Shown here: positions 32,848 to 41,155 of the stretch, one piece after another
Numbering within the stretch: the stretch's first letter is position 1
Layout: every line of letters starts with the position of its first letter
Origin: DASUWK01 sp036378435
Lineage (GTDB): Bacteria; Chloroflexota; Dormibacteria; Dormibacterales; Dormibacteraceae
DNA length: 64,000 nt
Assembly (NCBI GenBank): GCA_036378435.1
Contig: DASUWK010000049.1
Span: forward strand, 5,209-69,208
Direction of reading: 5' to 3'
Notes under the pieces: model-generated
What the model was told of the DNA's origin: nothing
The model's input: only the letters and a program-made list of their open reading frames with translations
Databases searched by the model: none
Made by a program: the position numbers and the translations under genes

Positions 32848-34739
32848 GGTCGTGCCGGCCCCTGCACCGTCGGATTGCGCAAGCCGGCGGCCGGCGCCGG
32901 TGGATCGGCGAGTGCCGCCAGCTCCGCCGGGAACGCCTGCGCCGCGGCGCGCTGCACACCGTAGACACCGAGAAAGTCGAGGTCCAGCCCCAGTCCGCGG
33001 GCCAGCTCGCAAAGCACGTCCCAGCCTTCGCGCATGGGATCGGACACGAGCAGGACGGGGCGCAGGAACTGCACGCGTCCCTCGACGTTCGTGTAGCTGC
33101 CCTGCGTCTCGGCAAAGGTGAGATCCGGCAGCACGACCTGCGCCGACTGCAGCTCAGCGCGAGGCAGGGAATCCCAGCTGATGACCGTCTTCGCCGACTT
33201 CGGGACCGGCACGGCCGGCGGCCCCCAGCTGAGGCAGGTGTCGACGCCGGCGAGGTCGTCGGGCTCCACCGCCAGACCGAGGTTCAAGGCGCCGCGTTCG
33301 TTGGTGGCACGGTAGAGCGGCATCGACGCCGCCTTCAGGCTGGTCGCCAGGTCCCGCGCGGCGGCGACGATGACCGCCGCGTCACCGGCGCCCCTGCCGT
33401 CGCCGTAGAGGATCGCGACCGGCCCCTCGCGCAGGGCCTCGTGGCGCCGCAGCCCGGCGATCGCCTTCGGCATGTCGGCCCAGGTGCTGCGCACGTGCAC
33501 CGTGTCGCGGTGCCGGTCCAGGTCCAGCTCGTCCGGGTGGACCAGGACCAGCTTGGCGCCGCCCTTCGACACCGCCTTCTTGATCCGCAGGTTGATGATC
33601 GGAACGTCGTCCCGCGTGTCCGACGCGATGACGACGATCGCCCGCGCGCGGTCCAGGTCGTCGATGGCGAGGGTGTCGGTGGGCCCGGGCTGCGGCAGCA
33701 GCGTTCGCCGCTCCAGCGCGACCCGGGCTCCGGCCAGCGGGCCGTCCAGCAGCTTGCGCAGCAGGTAGAGCTCCTCGTTGGTCGCGTCCTGCGCGACGGA
33801 GATCCCGAGCCGCCGCTTCTTGCCCCGCAGCGCCTCCACCGTGCGCGTGATCGCCTCCTCCCACGACGCGGCGCGGCCCTCGACCTGGGGGACGCGCAGG
33901 CGCGCGGGATCGTTGACGTGCGTGTAGTCGAAGCGGCCGCGGTCGCAGATCCAGCCGTCATCGATCTCGTCGTTCTCGTGCGAGGTGACGCGCACCAGCT
34001 GGCGGCGGCGCTCCCAGAGCGTGACGCTGCAGCCGACCGAGCACTTCGAGCAGATCGACTCGGTGTGGTTCATGTCCCAGGGGCGGGACTCGAACCGCCA
34101 AACCCGGGAGGTCAGGGCGCCGACTGGGCAGAGGTCGATGATGTTGCCGCTGAAGATCGACTCCAGGGGGCGGTCGAACTGGCTCGTGATGAACGACTGC
34201 GCACCGCGCTGGTCGGTCGTCAGCTCCTGCTCCCAGGCGATCTCGTCGTAGTAGCGCGTGCAGCGGTAGCAGAGCACGCAGCGCTCGCGGTCGAGGGCGA
34301 TCTTGTCCGAGAGCGGGATCGGCTTCGGAAAGTGCAGTCGGGGATCGCTCACGCGGCTCACCGGGAACGCGTGCCGGAACGTGTAGTCCTGCAGCGGGCA
34401 CTCGCCGCCCTTGTCGCAGACGGGACAGTCGAGAGGATGGTTGACCAGCTCGAACTCGAGGATGTCGGCGCGGCCGGCGACCGCCATGGGCGAGGCGGTC
34501 TTCACGACCATCCCGTCGGCGACCGGCGTGGTGCAGGCGGTCTGCGGGCGGGGCGGCCCCGGCGACATCTCGACCAGGCAGAGCCGGCAAGCGCCGACCG
34601 GGTCGAGCTTGTGGTGGTAGCAGAAGACGGGGATCTCGATCCCGATCCGCTTGGCGGCCTCGACCACCAGCGTGCCCTTGGGCACGGTGACCTCGATGCC
34701 GTCGATGGTGAGCGTGACCGTCGGCGGGGTCTCAGGCAA
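32844..34739 (-). CDS. nuoG: NADH-quinone oxidoreductase subunit G
   Basis: NuoG is the large peripheral-arm iron-sulfur subunit. The protein has 631 residues, shorter than the ~900 of E. coli, so the molybdopterin-like domain is reduced. The N-terminal [2Fe-2S] ligands are in FCYHHKLDPVGACRLCLVE plus CTTP. The His-coordinated cluster is in HPLDCPVCDKGGECPLQD. The [4Fe-4S] ligands are in RCVLCYRCTRYYDE and DLCPVGALTSR. A further ICSKCSVGCSVTL set belongs to the domain start. TTG at 34739 overlaps nuoF by 8 bases. Confidence 0.95.
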   Translation of the reverse strand: MPETPPTVTLTIDGIEVTVPKGTLVVEAAKRIGIEIPVFCYHHKLDPVGACRLCLVEMSPGPPRPQTACTTPVADGMVVKTASPMAVAGRADILEFELVNHPLDCPVCDKGGECPLQDYTFRHAFPVSRVSDPRLHFPKPIPLSDKIALDRERCVLCYRCTRYYDEIAWEQELTTDQRGAQSFITSQFDRPLESIFSGNIIDLCPVGALTSRVWRFESRPWDMNHTESICSKCSVGCSVTLWERRRQLVRVTSHENDEIDDGWICDRGRFDYTHVNDPARLRVPQVEGRAASWEEAITRTVEALRGKKRRLGISVAQDATNEELYLLRKLLDGPLAGARVALERRTLLPQPGPTDTLAIDDLDRARAIVVIASDTRDDVPIINLRIKKAVSKGGAKLVLVHPDELDLDRHRDTVHVRSTWADMPKAIAGLRRHEALREGPVAILYGDGRGAGDAAVIVAAARDLATSLKAASMPLYRATNERGALNLGLAVEPDDLAGVDTCLSWGPPAVPVPKSAKTVISWDSLPRAELQSAQVVLPDLTFAETQGSYTNVEGRVQFLRPVLLVSDPMREGWDVLCELARGLGLDLDFLGVYGVQRAAAQAFPAELAALADPPAPAAGLRNPTVQGPARP

Positions 34740-36048
34740 CGGCCATCGCCCCGGCCGCGCTGCAGACGTTGCCGTGCGCGTGCTCGTCGTACTCGTTCCG
34801 GAAGTGGTTCATCGTCGACTCGATCACCCAACCGGCGGAGTCGCCCAGGCCGCACAGGCAGCGCCCGTTCTGCAGCCCTGCCTGGATCCGGTCGAGCAGC
34901 TGGAGTTGGGCGGGTCCGTCCTCGCCGGCGAGCAGGCGCTCATACGCGCGAACCGCCCAGTTGCCGCCGATCCGGCACGGCGTGCACTTTCCGCACGACT
35001 CGTAGGCATAGAACTGGAGCAGCCGGTAGGCGCCGCGGACCACGCAGTAGCTGTCGTCCATCACGATCACGCCACCCGAGCCGCCCATGGTGCCGAGCTT
35101 CTTGAGCTCCTCGGTGTCCGTCGTCGTGTCGAGCATCGAGGCGGGGAGGACCGGCGCCGACGAGCCGCCGGGCCAGAACACCTTCAGCGTGCGGCCGGGC
35201 AGCGCGCCGCCGGCCATGCCCTCGATGAGGTCGCGGAACGGCCGGCCGATCTCCATCTCGTAGTTGCCGGGGCGCTGGACGTGACCGCTGACGGTGAAGA
35301 GGCGCGTCCCGCGCGACTGCTCCGTGCCGAGCTTGGCGTACTCGGCCCCGCCCTTCTCGATGATCCAGGGCAGCGTGGAAAGGGTTTCGACGTTGTTGAT
35401 CAGCGTCGGCCGGCCCCAAGCGCCCTTGACAGCGGGGAAGGGGGGTCGCGAGCGCGGCTGCGCGCGCTTGCCCTCCAGCGATTCCAGCAGCGCGGTCTCC
35501 TCGCCGCAGATGTAGGCGCCGTGCCCGCGGTAGAGGCGGATATCGACGTCGAAGCCTTTGCCGTAGACGTCCTTGCCGAGGTGCCCGGCCTTCGTCGCCT
35601 CGGCGATCGCTTCTGCGAGCATGGCGTGCGGGCGGTCGTATTCACCGCGGATGTAGATCCAGGCCTGGTTCGCGCCGACGGCGAAGGCCGCGATGGCGAT
35701 GCCCTCGAGCAGCTGGTGCGGCGAGTTCTCCATCAGGTAGCGATCCTTCGCGGTTCCAGGCTCCGACTCGTCGGCGTTGACGACGACGTACTTCGGCCCC
35801 GGCATGTCGCGCGGGATGAAGCTCCACTTCTGGCCGGTGGGGAAGCCGGCGCCGCCGCGGCCGCGGAGGCCCGACGTCTTCACTTCGGCGGTGATCGCGG
35901 CCGGATCCATGGAGGTCAACGCCTTGCGCCAGGAGGCGTAGCCGCCTTTCTTGACGTAGATGTCGAGCTGGTGAAGGTTCTCGGTGCCGAACCAGCGCGT
36001 GAGCACCGGCCCGGCGGATTTGCCGTGGGAGCCTCGCAGCTCAGCCAT
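34732..36048 (-). CDS. nuoF: NADH-quinone oxidoreductase subunit F (NADH-binding)
   Basis: NuoF binds NADH and FMN and holds cluster N3. The protein has 438 residues. SGLRGRGGAGFPTGQKW is the NADH-binding Gly-rich loop, VVNADESEPGTAKDR contributes to FMN binding, and the cluster ligands are ESCGKCTPCRIGG plus the later Cys in RCLCGLGD. ATG at 36048 overlaps the nuoE end by 8 bases; a start six codons earlier is also possible. Confidence 0.97.
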   Translation of the reverse strand: MAELRGSHGKSAGPVLTRWFGTENLHQLDIYVKKGGYASWRKALTSMDPAAITAEVKTSGLRGRGGAGFPTGQKWSFIPRDMPGPKYVVVNADESEPGTAKDRYLMENSPHQLLEGIAIAAFAVGANQAWIYIRGEYDRPHAMLAEAIAEATKAGHLGKDVYGKGFDVDIRLYRGHGAYICGEETALLESLEGKRAQPRSRPPFPAVKGAWGRPTLINNVETLSTLPWIIEKGGAEYAKLGTEQSRGTRLFTVSGHVQRPGNYEMEIGRPFRDLIEGMAGGALPGRTLKVFWPGGSSAPVLPASMLDTTTDTEELKKLGTMGGSGGVIVMDDSYCVVRGAYRLLQFYAYESCGKCTPCRIGGNWAVRAYERLLAGEDGPAQLQLLDRIQAGLQNGRCLCGLGDSAGWVIESTMNHFRNEYDEHAHGNVCSAAGAMAVA

Positions 36049-36586
36049 CGCTCTTGGACCTGCCACGGCCCTTCCGGCCGGCTGCGCCGGCCACCTCCCC
36101 GCCGAGCGGGGAGGAGCCCCTCCTGGCTTCGATCAGGGCGTCGACCTTCTCGGTCGTGAGGTCGTAGTGGAAGGCATGGTCGAGGCGCAGCATCGGCGCG
36201 TACTCGCAGGCGCCCAGACACTCGACGGGCTCGACGCTGAAGAGACCGTCGGCGCTGACCTCTTCGGGATCGTGGACGCCGACCTGCGCCTGGATGTGCT
36301 CGTAGATCTCGTTGCCACCCCGCAGCGCGCAGCTGAGGTTGGTGCAGACGTAGAAGCGGTGCTTGCCGATCGGTCTGGTGTGGAACAGCGTGTAGAACGT
36401 CGCGACGCCTTCGACGTAGCCCGGGTCGAGGTTGAGGGCGTGGGCGACCTCGCTCATCACGTCGGGAGTCAGGTGGCCGGTCTCCTCCTGCGCCAGGTCC
36501 AGCGCGGGCATGACGGCGGAGCGCAGCTCGGGGAACTTCGCCGGCAGCTCGCGGATCTCGCGGAGCACGTGCTGGCTCAGGGTCAC
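36041..36586 (-). CDS. nuoE: NADH-quinone oxidoreductase subunit E ([2Fe-2S])
   Basis: NuoE carries cluster N1a. The four ligands are in VCTNLSCALRGG and ECLGACEYAP. The N-terminal part HVLREIRELPAKFPELRSAVMPALDLAQEETGHL is the normal start of the family. I chose GTG at 36586, which follows an AAGGGA ribosome binding site and gives 181 residues. An open frame back to TTG 36715 would add 43 residues containing two copies of FVGKSPT, but that stretch is a palindromic repeat, not NuoE-like. A basic Gly/Arg-rich tail ends the protein. Confidence 0.93.
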   Translation of the reverse strand: MTLSQHVLREIRELPAKFPELRSAVMPALDLAQEETGHLTPDVMSEVAHALNLDPGYVEGVATFYTLFHTRPIGKHRFYVCTNLSCALRGGNEIYEHIQAQVGVHDPEEVSADGLFSVEPVECLGACEYAPMLRLDHAFHYDLTTEKVDALIEARRGSSPLGGEVAGAAGRKGRGRSKSDG

Positions 36587-36602
36587 CTGGTCCCTTCCCG
36601 AA

Positions 36603-36669
36603 GTGGGCGATTTGCCGACAAATGACCCCTTGCCGCTGCGGTTGGTGGGCGATTTGCCGACAAATCGCC
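36603..36669. repeat. Tandem REP-like palindromic element between nuoD and nuoE
   Basis: A 21-base unit, GTGGGCGATTTGCCGACAAA plus T, occurs at 36603-36623 and again at 36645-36665, 42 bases apart. In the second copy GGCGATTTG and CAAATCGCC (36648-36656 and 36661-36669) form a perfect 9-bp hairpin with loop CCGA; the first copy has two mismatches in the right arm. It fills most of the only real gap (118 bases) in an operon whose other genes abut or overlap, so it looks inserted. Confidence 0.75.
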
Positions 36670-36704
36670 GTTCGGGGTCGGGCTTTGGCGTTCCGCCAGA
36701 CGCG

Positions 36705-37958
36705 TCATCGGTCAACGTCTCCGAGCACGGCGTCGGCGGTGCCGATGATCGCGATCAGGTCCGCCACCATGTGGCCGACCGCCATCTTCTCCAGCGCCTG
36801 CAGGTGATTGAAGGACGCGGAGCGAAACTTCACGCGCCGCGGCTTGTGCGTGCCGTCGGAGACGACGTAGCACCCGTTCTCGCCGCGGCCTGACTCGACC
36901 GCGACATACACGTCGCCGGCGGGCGGCGAATAGCCCTCGGTGAAGAGCTTGAAGTGGTGGATCACCGCCTCCATCGAGGTGTCCAGTTCCTCGCGCGGTG
37001 GCGGCAGAACCTTCCGGTCGTCCACGTTGACCGGGCCCACCGGCAGCCGGTCCAACGCCTGGCGCAGGATCTTCAGCGACTCGCGCATCTCGCGAATCCG
37101 CACGATGTAGCGCGCGTAGCAGTCACCGGCCTGCTCGACGGCCATGTCGAAGTCGTAGGTCTCGTAACCGCTGTAGGGCATCGACTTGCGCAGGTCCCAC
37201 TCGACGCCGCTGCCGCGCAGCATCGGGCCCGACGCGCCGAACCGGATCGCGTCCTCACCGCTGAGGTGCCCGATCCCTTGCGTGCGCACCTTCCAGATCG
37301 GGTTCTCGGTCAGCAGGTCCTCGTACTCCTGGATGTGCTCCGGCATCTCGCCGATGAAGGTGTCGAGCATGTCCAGAAAGCGCGGCGTCGCGTCCGCCAT
37401 CACGCCTCCGGGGCGGATGTACGACGTGTGCATGCGGAAGCCCGAGATCTCCTCGTTCATGTCGAGGATGCGATCGCGCTCGCGGAAGCAGTACATGAAC
37501 ACGCTCATCGCGCCGAGCTCGAGCGCGCTCGTACCCAGCCACACCAGGTGCGACGAGATGCGCGTCAGTTCGGACATGATCACGCGCAGCACCTGCGCCC
37601 GCTCCGGCGCCTCGATGCCGAGCAGCTTCTCGACGGCCAGCGCATACGCGAGGTTGTTGATCGGCGGCGAGAGGTAGTCGTGCCGGTCGGTGACGACGAC
37701 GCCCTGCTGGTAGCGCAGCGCCTCCATCTGTTTCTCGATGCCGGTGTGTAGGTAGCCGATGACCGGCTTCACGCGGCGGATCACCTCGCCGTCGAGGTCG
37801 ACGATCAGGCGCAGGACGCCGTGCGTCGACGGGTGCTGCGGACCGAAGTTGACGGTGAGGATGTCGCCGCCGAGCTCGTCGACGCCCGAGCGCACGATGC
37901 TGATCCCGCGCGGCTTCTCGAGCTGCGAACGCTCCTCGGTCGTGGTGCTCTCGGTCAT
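36705..37958 (-). CDS. nuoD: NADH-quinone oxidoreductase subunit D
   Basis: NuoD is the hydrogenase-derived 49-kDa subunit at the quinone site. The protein has 417 residues. NFGPQHPSTHGVLRL holds the quinone-site His, followed by IGYLHTGIEKQMEALRYQQ, DRHDYLSPPINNLAYALAVEKLL and GRGENGCYVVSDG. ATG at 37958 gives ATGA with the nuoC stop. nuoC and nuoD are separate genes, not fused. Confidence 0.97.
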   Translation of the reverse strand: MTESTTTEERSQLEKPRGISIVRSGVDELGGDILTVNFGPQHPSTHGVLRLIVDLDGEVIRRVKPVIGYLHTGIEKQMEALRYQQGVVVTDRHDYLSPPINNLAYALAVEKLLGIEAPERAQVLRVIMSELTRISSHLVWLGTSALELGAMSVFMYCFRERDRILDMNEEISGFRMHTSYIRPGGVMADATPRFLDMLDTFIGEMPEHIQEYEDLLTENPIWKVRTQGIGHLSGEDAIRFGASGPMLRGSGVEWDLRKSMPYSGYETYDFDMAVEQAGDCYARYIVRIREMRESLKILRQALDRLPVGPVNVDDRKVLPPPREELDTSMEAVIHHFKLFTEGYSPPAGDVYVAVESGRGENGCYVVSDGTHKPRRVKFRSASFNHLQALEKMAVGHMVADLIAIIGTADAVLGDVDR

Positions 37959-38446
37959 GCCTGTGGCGGTGTGGTCTCCCACACCTCGTGCTCTTCCGAG
38001 AAGTCGACCTGCTCGCCCCCGACCGGGTAGTCGCGCCGCAGCGGATGACCCACCCAGTCCTCGGGCATCAGGATCCGCGTCAGGTCCGGATGGCCTTCGA
38101 ACTCGATCCCGAACAGGTCGTACGTCTCGCGCTCGTCCCAGTTCGCGTTGGGATAGATGTCGGCGACCGACGGAGCGACGACGCGCTCCGCCTCCGCCAC
38201 AAAGGTCCGGACTCGAAGCAGCTTTCGGTGCCGGTAGCTGCGCACCTCATAGACGAGCTCGAAGCGCTCCGGCGCGGCCGGCGCGACGCTGGCGAGGTGG
38301 TCGACGCAGGTCATGAACGAGAGCGCCTCGTAGCCGTCCTCGTCACGGAGCGCCGTCAGCGAAGCGCGCAGCGCATCCGGTGCGACAGTGATCCATTCGT
38401 CGCCCGCGCTCTCACCCTTGGCCAGGACCTTGAGACGCGACTTCAT
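37955..38446 (-). CDS. nuoC: NADH-quinone oxidoreductase subunit C
   Basis: NuoC is the 30-kDa peripheral subunit that contacts NuoD. The protein has 163 residues. The diagnostic segment near the C-terminus reads YPNANWDERETYDLFGIEFEGHPDLTRILMPEDWVGHPLRRDYP. The start ATG 38446 forms ATGA with nuoB; the frame continues upstream only as a shadow of nuoB. Confidence 0.96.
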   Translation of the reverse strand: MKSRLKVLAKGESAGDEWITVAPDALRASLTALRDEDGYEALSFMTCVDHLASVAPAAPERFELVYEVRSYRHRKLLRVRTFVAEAERVVAPSVADIYPNANWDERETYDLFGIEFEGHPDLTRILMPEDWVGHPLRRDYPVGGEQVDFSEEHEVWETTPPQA

Positions 38447-38928
38447 ACGCGAGGTTTGATCCCCTGGGCCTTGATCCGGTCCTGGAGGATCATGAGCGCG
38501 TTCAGTAGGTCCTCGGGACGCGGTGGACAGCCCGGGACGTACACGTCGACCGGCACCACCTTGTCCACGCCCTGCAGGATCGCGTAGTTGTTGAACACGC
38601 CCCCGGTAGAGGCGCAGGCGCCCATCGAGATGACCCATTTCGGCTCTGGCATCTGGTCGTAGATCTGGCGCAGTACGGGGGCCATCTTGTGCGCGACCCG
38701 GCCCGCCACGATCATCAGGTCGGCCTGCCGCGGGGAGGCGCGCATCGCCTCCGACCCGAAGCGGGCGATGTCGACGCTCGAGGACGCCGTGTGCATCATC
38801 TCGATCGCGCAGCAGGCGAGTCCGAACTGGGCCGGCCAGACCGAGTTGCCGCGTCCCCAGCCGACCAGCTTGTCCAGCGTGGTCAGCAGGACTCCGGGCA
38901 TGGAGTCGGCGAGCTCTTCTATTCCCAT
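38443..38928 (-). CDS. nuoB: NADH-quinone oxidoreductase subunit B (cluster N2)
   Basis: NuoB carries the terminal [4Fe-4S] cluster N2 that reduces quinone. The protein has 161 residues. The four ligands are the adjacent Cys pair in GLACCAIEMM, the Cys in MGACASTGGVF and that in VPGCPPRPE. It overlaps nuoA by 10 bases. Confidence 0.97.
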   Translation of the reverse strand: MGIEELADSMPGVLLTTLDKLVGWGRGNSVWPAQFGLACCAIEMMHTASSSVDIARFGSEAMRASPRQADLMIVAGRVAHKMAPVLRQIYDQMPEPKWVISMGACASTGGVFNNYAILQGVDKVVPVDVYVPGCPPRPEDLLNALMILQDRIKAQGIKPRV

Positions 38929-39272
38929 TCCAGGCCTCCCTTGCGCCAGATGTGGGCCAGGGCGACGATCAGGATCAGCATGAATACGAACATCTCGATC
39001 ACGCCGTACCAGCCCAGCTGGTGCAGATATACAGCCCAGGGGTAGAAGAACACCGCCTCGACGTCGAAGATGATGAAGAGCATCGCCGTGAGGTAGAAGC
39101 GCACCGACAGGCGCTGCCGCGCCGGAACCTGCGGGATGATGCCCGACTCGTAGGGCAGGAGCTTGCTCCGGTAGGGCTTCTGAGGGCCGAGCAGGAAGGA
39201 CACCAGCACCAGAGTCGCAACCAGCCCGAGGGCGATGATCGCGTAGACCAGCAGCGGGACGTAGCCGGACAA
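38919..39272 (-). CDS. nuoA: NADH-quinone oxidoreductase subunit A
   Basis: NuoA is a three-helix membrane subunit at the junction of the two arms. The protein has 117 residues; LPYESGIIP contains the conserved Glu, and RFYLTAMLFIIFDVEAVFFYPWAV is the signature helix 2. It is the first gene of nuoA-N, so the operon promoter should lie in 39273-39379. A TACAAT on the minus strand (39333-39328) could be a -10, but I see no good -35. Confidence 0.96.
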   Translation of the reverse strand: MSGYVPLLVYAIIALGLVATLVLVSFLLGPQKPYRSKLLPYESGIIPQVPARQRLSVRFYLTAMLFIIFDVEAVFFYPWAVYLHQLGWYGVIEMFVFMLILIVALAHIWRKGGLEWE

Positions 39273-39379
39273 GGTGGCGCTAAGAGTCTCCTGCGGAGGG
39301 GCCGTCGCCCCGAGGGGGACGATCCCAATTGTAGGTAGCGGTGGTTACCGCCCGTATCAGGCGACGTTTGGGCGCGCGC

Positions 39380-39949
39380 CTAGGAGATCGCGGGTGTCTT
39401 GAGCCCCGGCTCGCGCAGCCCCGGGAGCCCGTCCAGGCTCACGTTGTGATCCTTTTGATAGAGGTCGATCCCCTCCTGGCCCTTGCGGTCGGCCCAGGCG
39501 TCCATCTGCGTGCGCTCGGACTCGTACGCCATCAACGGCACGCCATATCCGCAGGAGTCGGACACGCGCTCGGCCTCGATCGCGATGACCGAGCGGACGG
39601 CGCGGAAGGTGGCGAAGAGGGCGATCCAGCGGTCCCAATCCTCGTGCGAGCGCTCTACGACCCGGCCGCGCCCGTGGATCCGGACGATCCGAGGCGCGCC
39701 CTCGAACGCGCAGAGCATCAGCGTGATGCGGCCGTTCTCCCGCACGTGAGAGATGGTCTCGACGCCGCTGCCCGTCAGGTCGACATAGGCGAGTGTCCAG
39801 GCGTCGACAACCCGAAGGCTGTCCCGGCCCTTGGGCGAGAGGTTGACGTGGCCTCCGCCGCCGGCCGGCGCGGTGGCGACGAAGAACAGGTGCTGCTTCT
39901 CGATCCAGCGCTTGAGCTTGGCGTCGATTCCATGCTCGAGCAGGCCCAT
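39380..39949 (-). CDS. Pyridoxamine 5'-phosphate oxidase-like flavin-binding protein
   Basis: The 189-residue protein resembles the split beta-barrel PNPOx-like family, which binds FMN, F420 or heme. HLFFVATAPAGGGGHVNLSPKG, VAYVDLTGSGVETISHVRENGRITLMLCAFEG-type strands and RIHGRGRVVER are the recognisable parts. The substrate is not predictable. ATG at 39949 overlaps the OsmC stop as TGATG, so the two genes are coupled. The earlier in-frame ATG lies within OsmC and is unlikely. Confidence 0.85.
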   Translation of the reverse strand: MGLLEHGIDAKLKRWIEKQHLFFVATAPAGGGGHVNLSPKGRDSLRVVDAWTLAYVDLTGSGVETISHVRENGRITLMLCAFEGAPRIVRIHGRGRVVERSHEDWDRWIALFATFRAVRSVIAIEAERVSDSCGYGVPLMAYESERTQMDAWADRKGQEGIDLYQKDHNVSLDGLPGLREPGLKTPAIS

Positions 39950-40365
39950 CAGCTGTCGGTCCGGCGGTGGCTGATCTCCACGCCGTGCGCGAGGGTGGCG
40001 TGCACGGGGCAGTAGCGGTTGACCGACTGATCGAGAGCCTTCTCCACCAGGGCGTCGTCGGTCGGGCCTGACCATCCGAGCACGAACTCGATCCGGATTG
40101 CCGTGAAGGCCTTGGGCCACTCGGTTTCACGATCGCCGTCCACCCGGATCTCGAGCGAGCGCAGAGGCTGCCGCATCTTCTGGAGAAGCAGCACGGCGTT
40201 GACGCCGGTGCAGGCCCCGAGCGCGCCCAAGAGCAGCTCGGTGGGGTGGATCGCCTCGTCAGCCGCGCCCGGGGCGTCGCTATCGGCCTGCGCGTGGAAG
40301 CCGCTCCCGCCCTCGATGTCGAAGGAGGTGCGGTCGCCGGTCCAGCGCACGGTGGCGGTAGTCAT
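39949..40365 (-). CDS. OsmC/Ohr family peroxidase-like protein
   Basis: OsmC-family proteins reduce organic hydroperoxides with a pair of Cys residues. The 138-residue protein has both: LGACTGVNAVLLLQ and VNRYCPVHATLA. HPTELLLGALGAC is the typical loop before the first Cys. Whether it is OsmC, YhfA-like or Ohr-like cannot be settled. It is the first gene of a pair with the PNPOx-like protein and diverges from the methyltransferase. Confidence 0.88.
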   Translation of the reverse strand: MTTATVRWTGDRTSFDIEGGSGFHAQADSDAPGAADEAIHPTELLLGALGACTGVNAVLLLQKMRQPLRSLEIRVDGDRETEWPKAFTAIRIEFVLGWSGPTDDALVEKALDQSVNRYCPVHATLAHGVEISHRRTDS

Positions 40366-40393
40366 CTGATATGCAGCCTATCCTTCCCTCGCC

Positions 40394-41155
40394 ATGCCAG
40401 ACGACGTCCGCTCGAGCTTCGCCCCGGTGGCTCAGAACTACTCGCGGTCCACGTTCCACGCCGGCAAGCGGGGCATCGAGGAGGTCATCGAGCTGGCTGA
40501 GCCGAAGCCCGGCGAGCTGGCCCTCGACGTCGCCACTGGCACGGGCAACGCGGCTTTCGCCCTGGCCGGGCACCTGGAGCGGGTGATCGGCCTGGACCTC
40601 ACGCCCGAGATGCTGGCCGAGGCCCGTCGCGTCGCCGCCGAGCGTGGCATCGAGAACGTGACCTGGGTGTTCGGCGACGCCCAGGCGCTGCCTTTCCCCG
40701 ACGCGACCTTCGACGTTTACATGGTCCGCGCGGCGCCCCATCACTTTCCCGATCTCCCGCTGGCGCTGCGCGAGGCGGCGCGTGTGCTCAAGGGAGGCGG
40801 CAGAGCGTGCTTCATCGACTGCGCACCGCCCGCGGCGGCGCGAGAGGTCCTGCACGGCGTGGAGCTGCGGCGCGATCCGTCGCACGTCCAGAGCCGGACC
40901 GTCGACGAGTGGGTCGAGCTGCTCGGCGAAGCCGGGCTGGTCGTGGAGCGCGCCGACCAGCGCGAGGTCGACTGGGATCACGACGACTGGATGAACAACA
41001 TGGCGGTGCCCGCCGAGCGGCGCCCGGAGCTGGCGCGGATGGTCGAGGCGGCGGAGGGCGCCGCACGCGCTCAGCTCAGGCCGGAGCGGCGCGAGGGCAA
41101 GCTGTGGCACGCCTACTGGCACTGCCTGATCCGCGCCCGCAAGCCTTGGAGCTAA
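40394..41155 (+). CDS. Class I SAM-dependent methyltransferase (UbiE/MenG-like)
   Basis: The protein has the Rossmann-like methyltransferase fold: ALDVATGTGNAAFALAG (motif I), VIGLDLTPEMLAEAR (motif II with the acidic end), VFGDAQALPFPDATFDVYMVRAAPHHF (motif III) and EAARVLKGGGRACFIDC. These resemble the UbiE/Coq5 family, so a quinone ring methylation is possible, but many small-molecule methyltransferases look alike. The protein has 253 residues. The end overlaps trmI by 10 bases. Confidence 0.85.
   Translation: MPDDVRSSFAPVAQNYSRSTFHAGKRGIEEVIELAEPKPGELALDVATGTGNAAFALAGHLERVIGLDLTPEMLAEARRVAAERGIENVTWVFGDAQALPFPDATFDVYMVRAAPHHFPDLPLALREAARVLKGGGRACFIDCAPPAAAREVLHGVELRRDPSHVQSRTVDEWVELLGEAGLVVERADQREVDWDHDDWMNNMAVPAERRPELARMVEAAEGAARAQLRPERREGKLWHAYWHCLIRARKPWS

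Noticed and set aside
33441..36159. Long + strand frames of about 500 residues opposite nuoG, nuoF and nuoE
   Set aside because: They are high-GC antisense shadows rich in Arg, Val, Asp and Leu with no family motif, while the minus strand encodes well-conserved complex I subunits with cluster ligands.
36587..36715. 43-residue N-terminal extension of NuoE from TTG 36715
   Set aside because: The extension is the palindromic repeat read as protein; a good ribosome binding site and the normal NuoE N-terminus point to GTG 36586.
39328..39333. TACAAT as the nuo operon -10 box
   Set aside because: No acceptable -35 at 16-18 bases, so it is not listed as a promoter.
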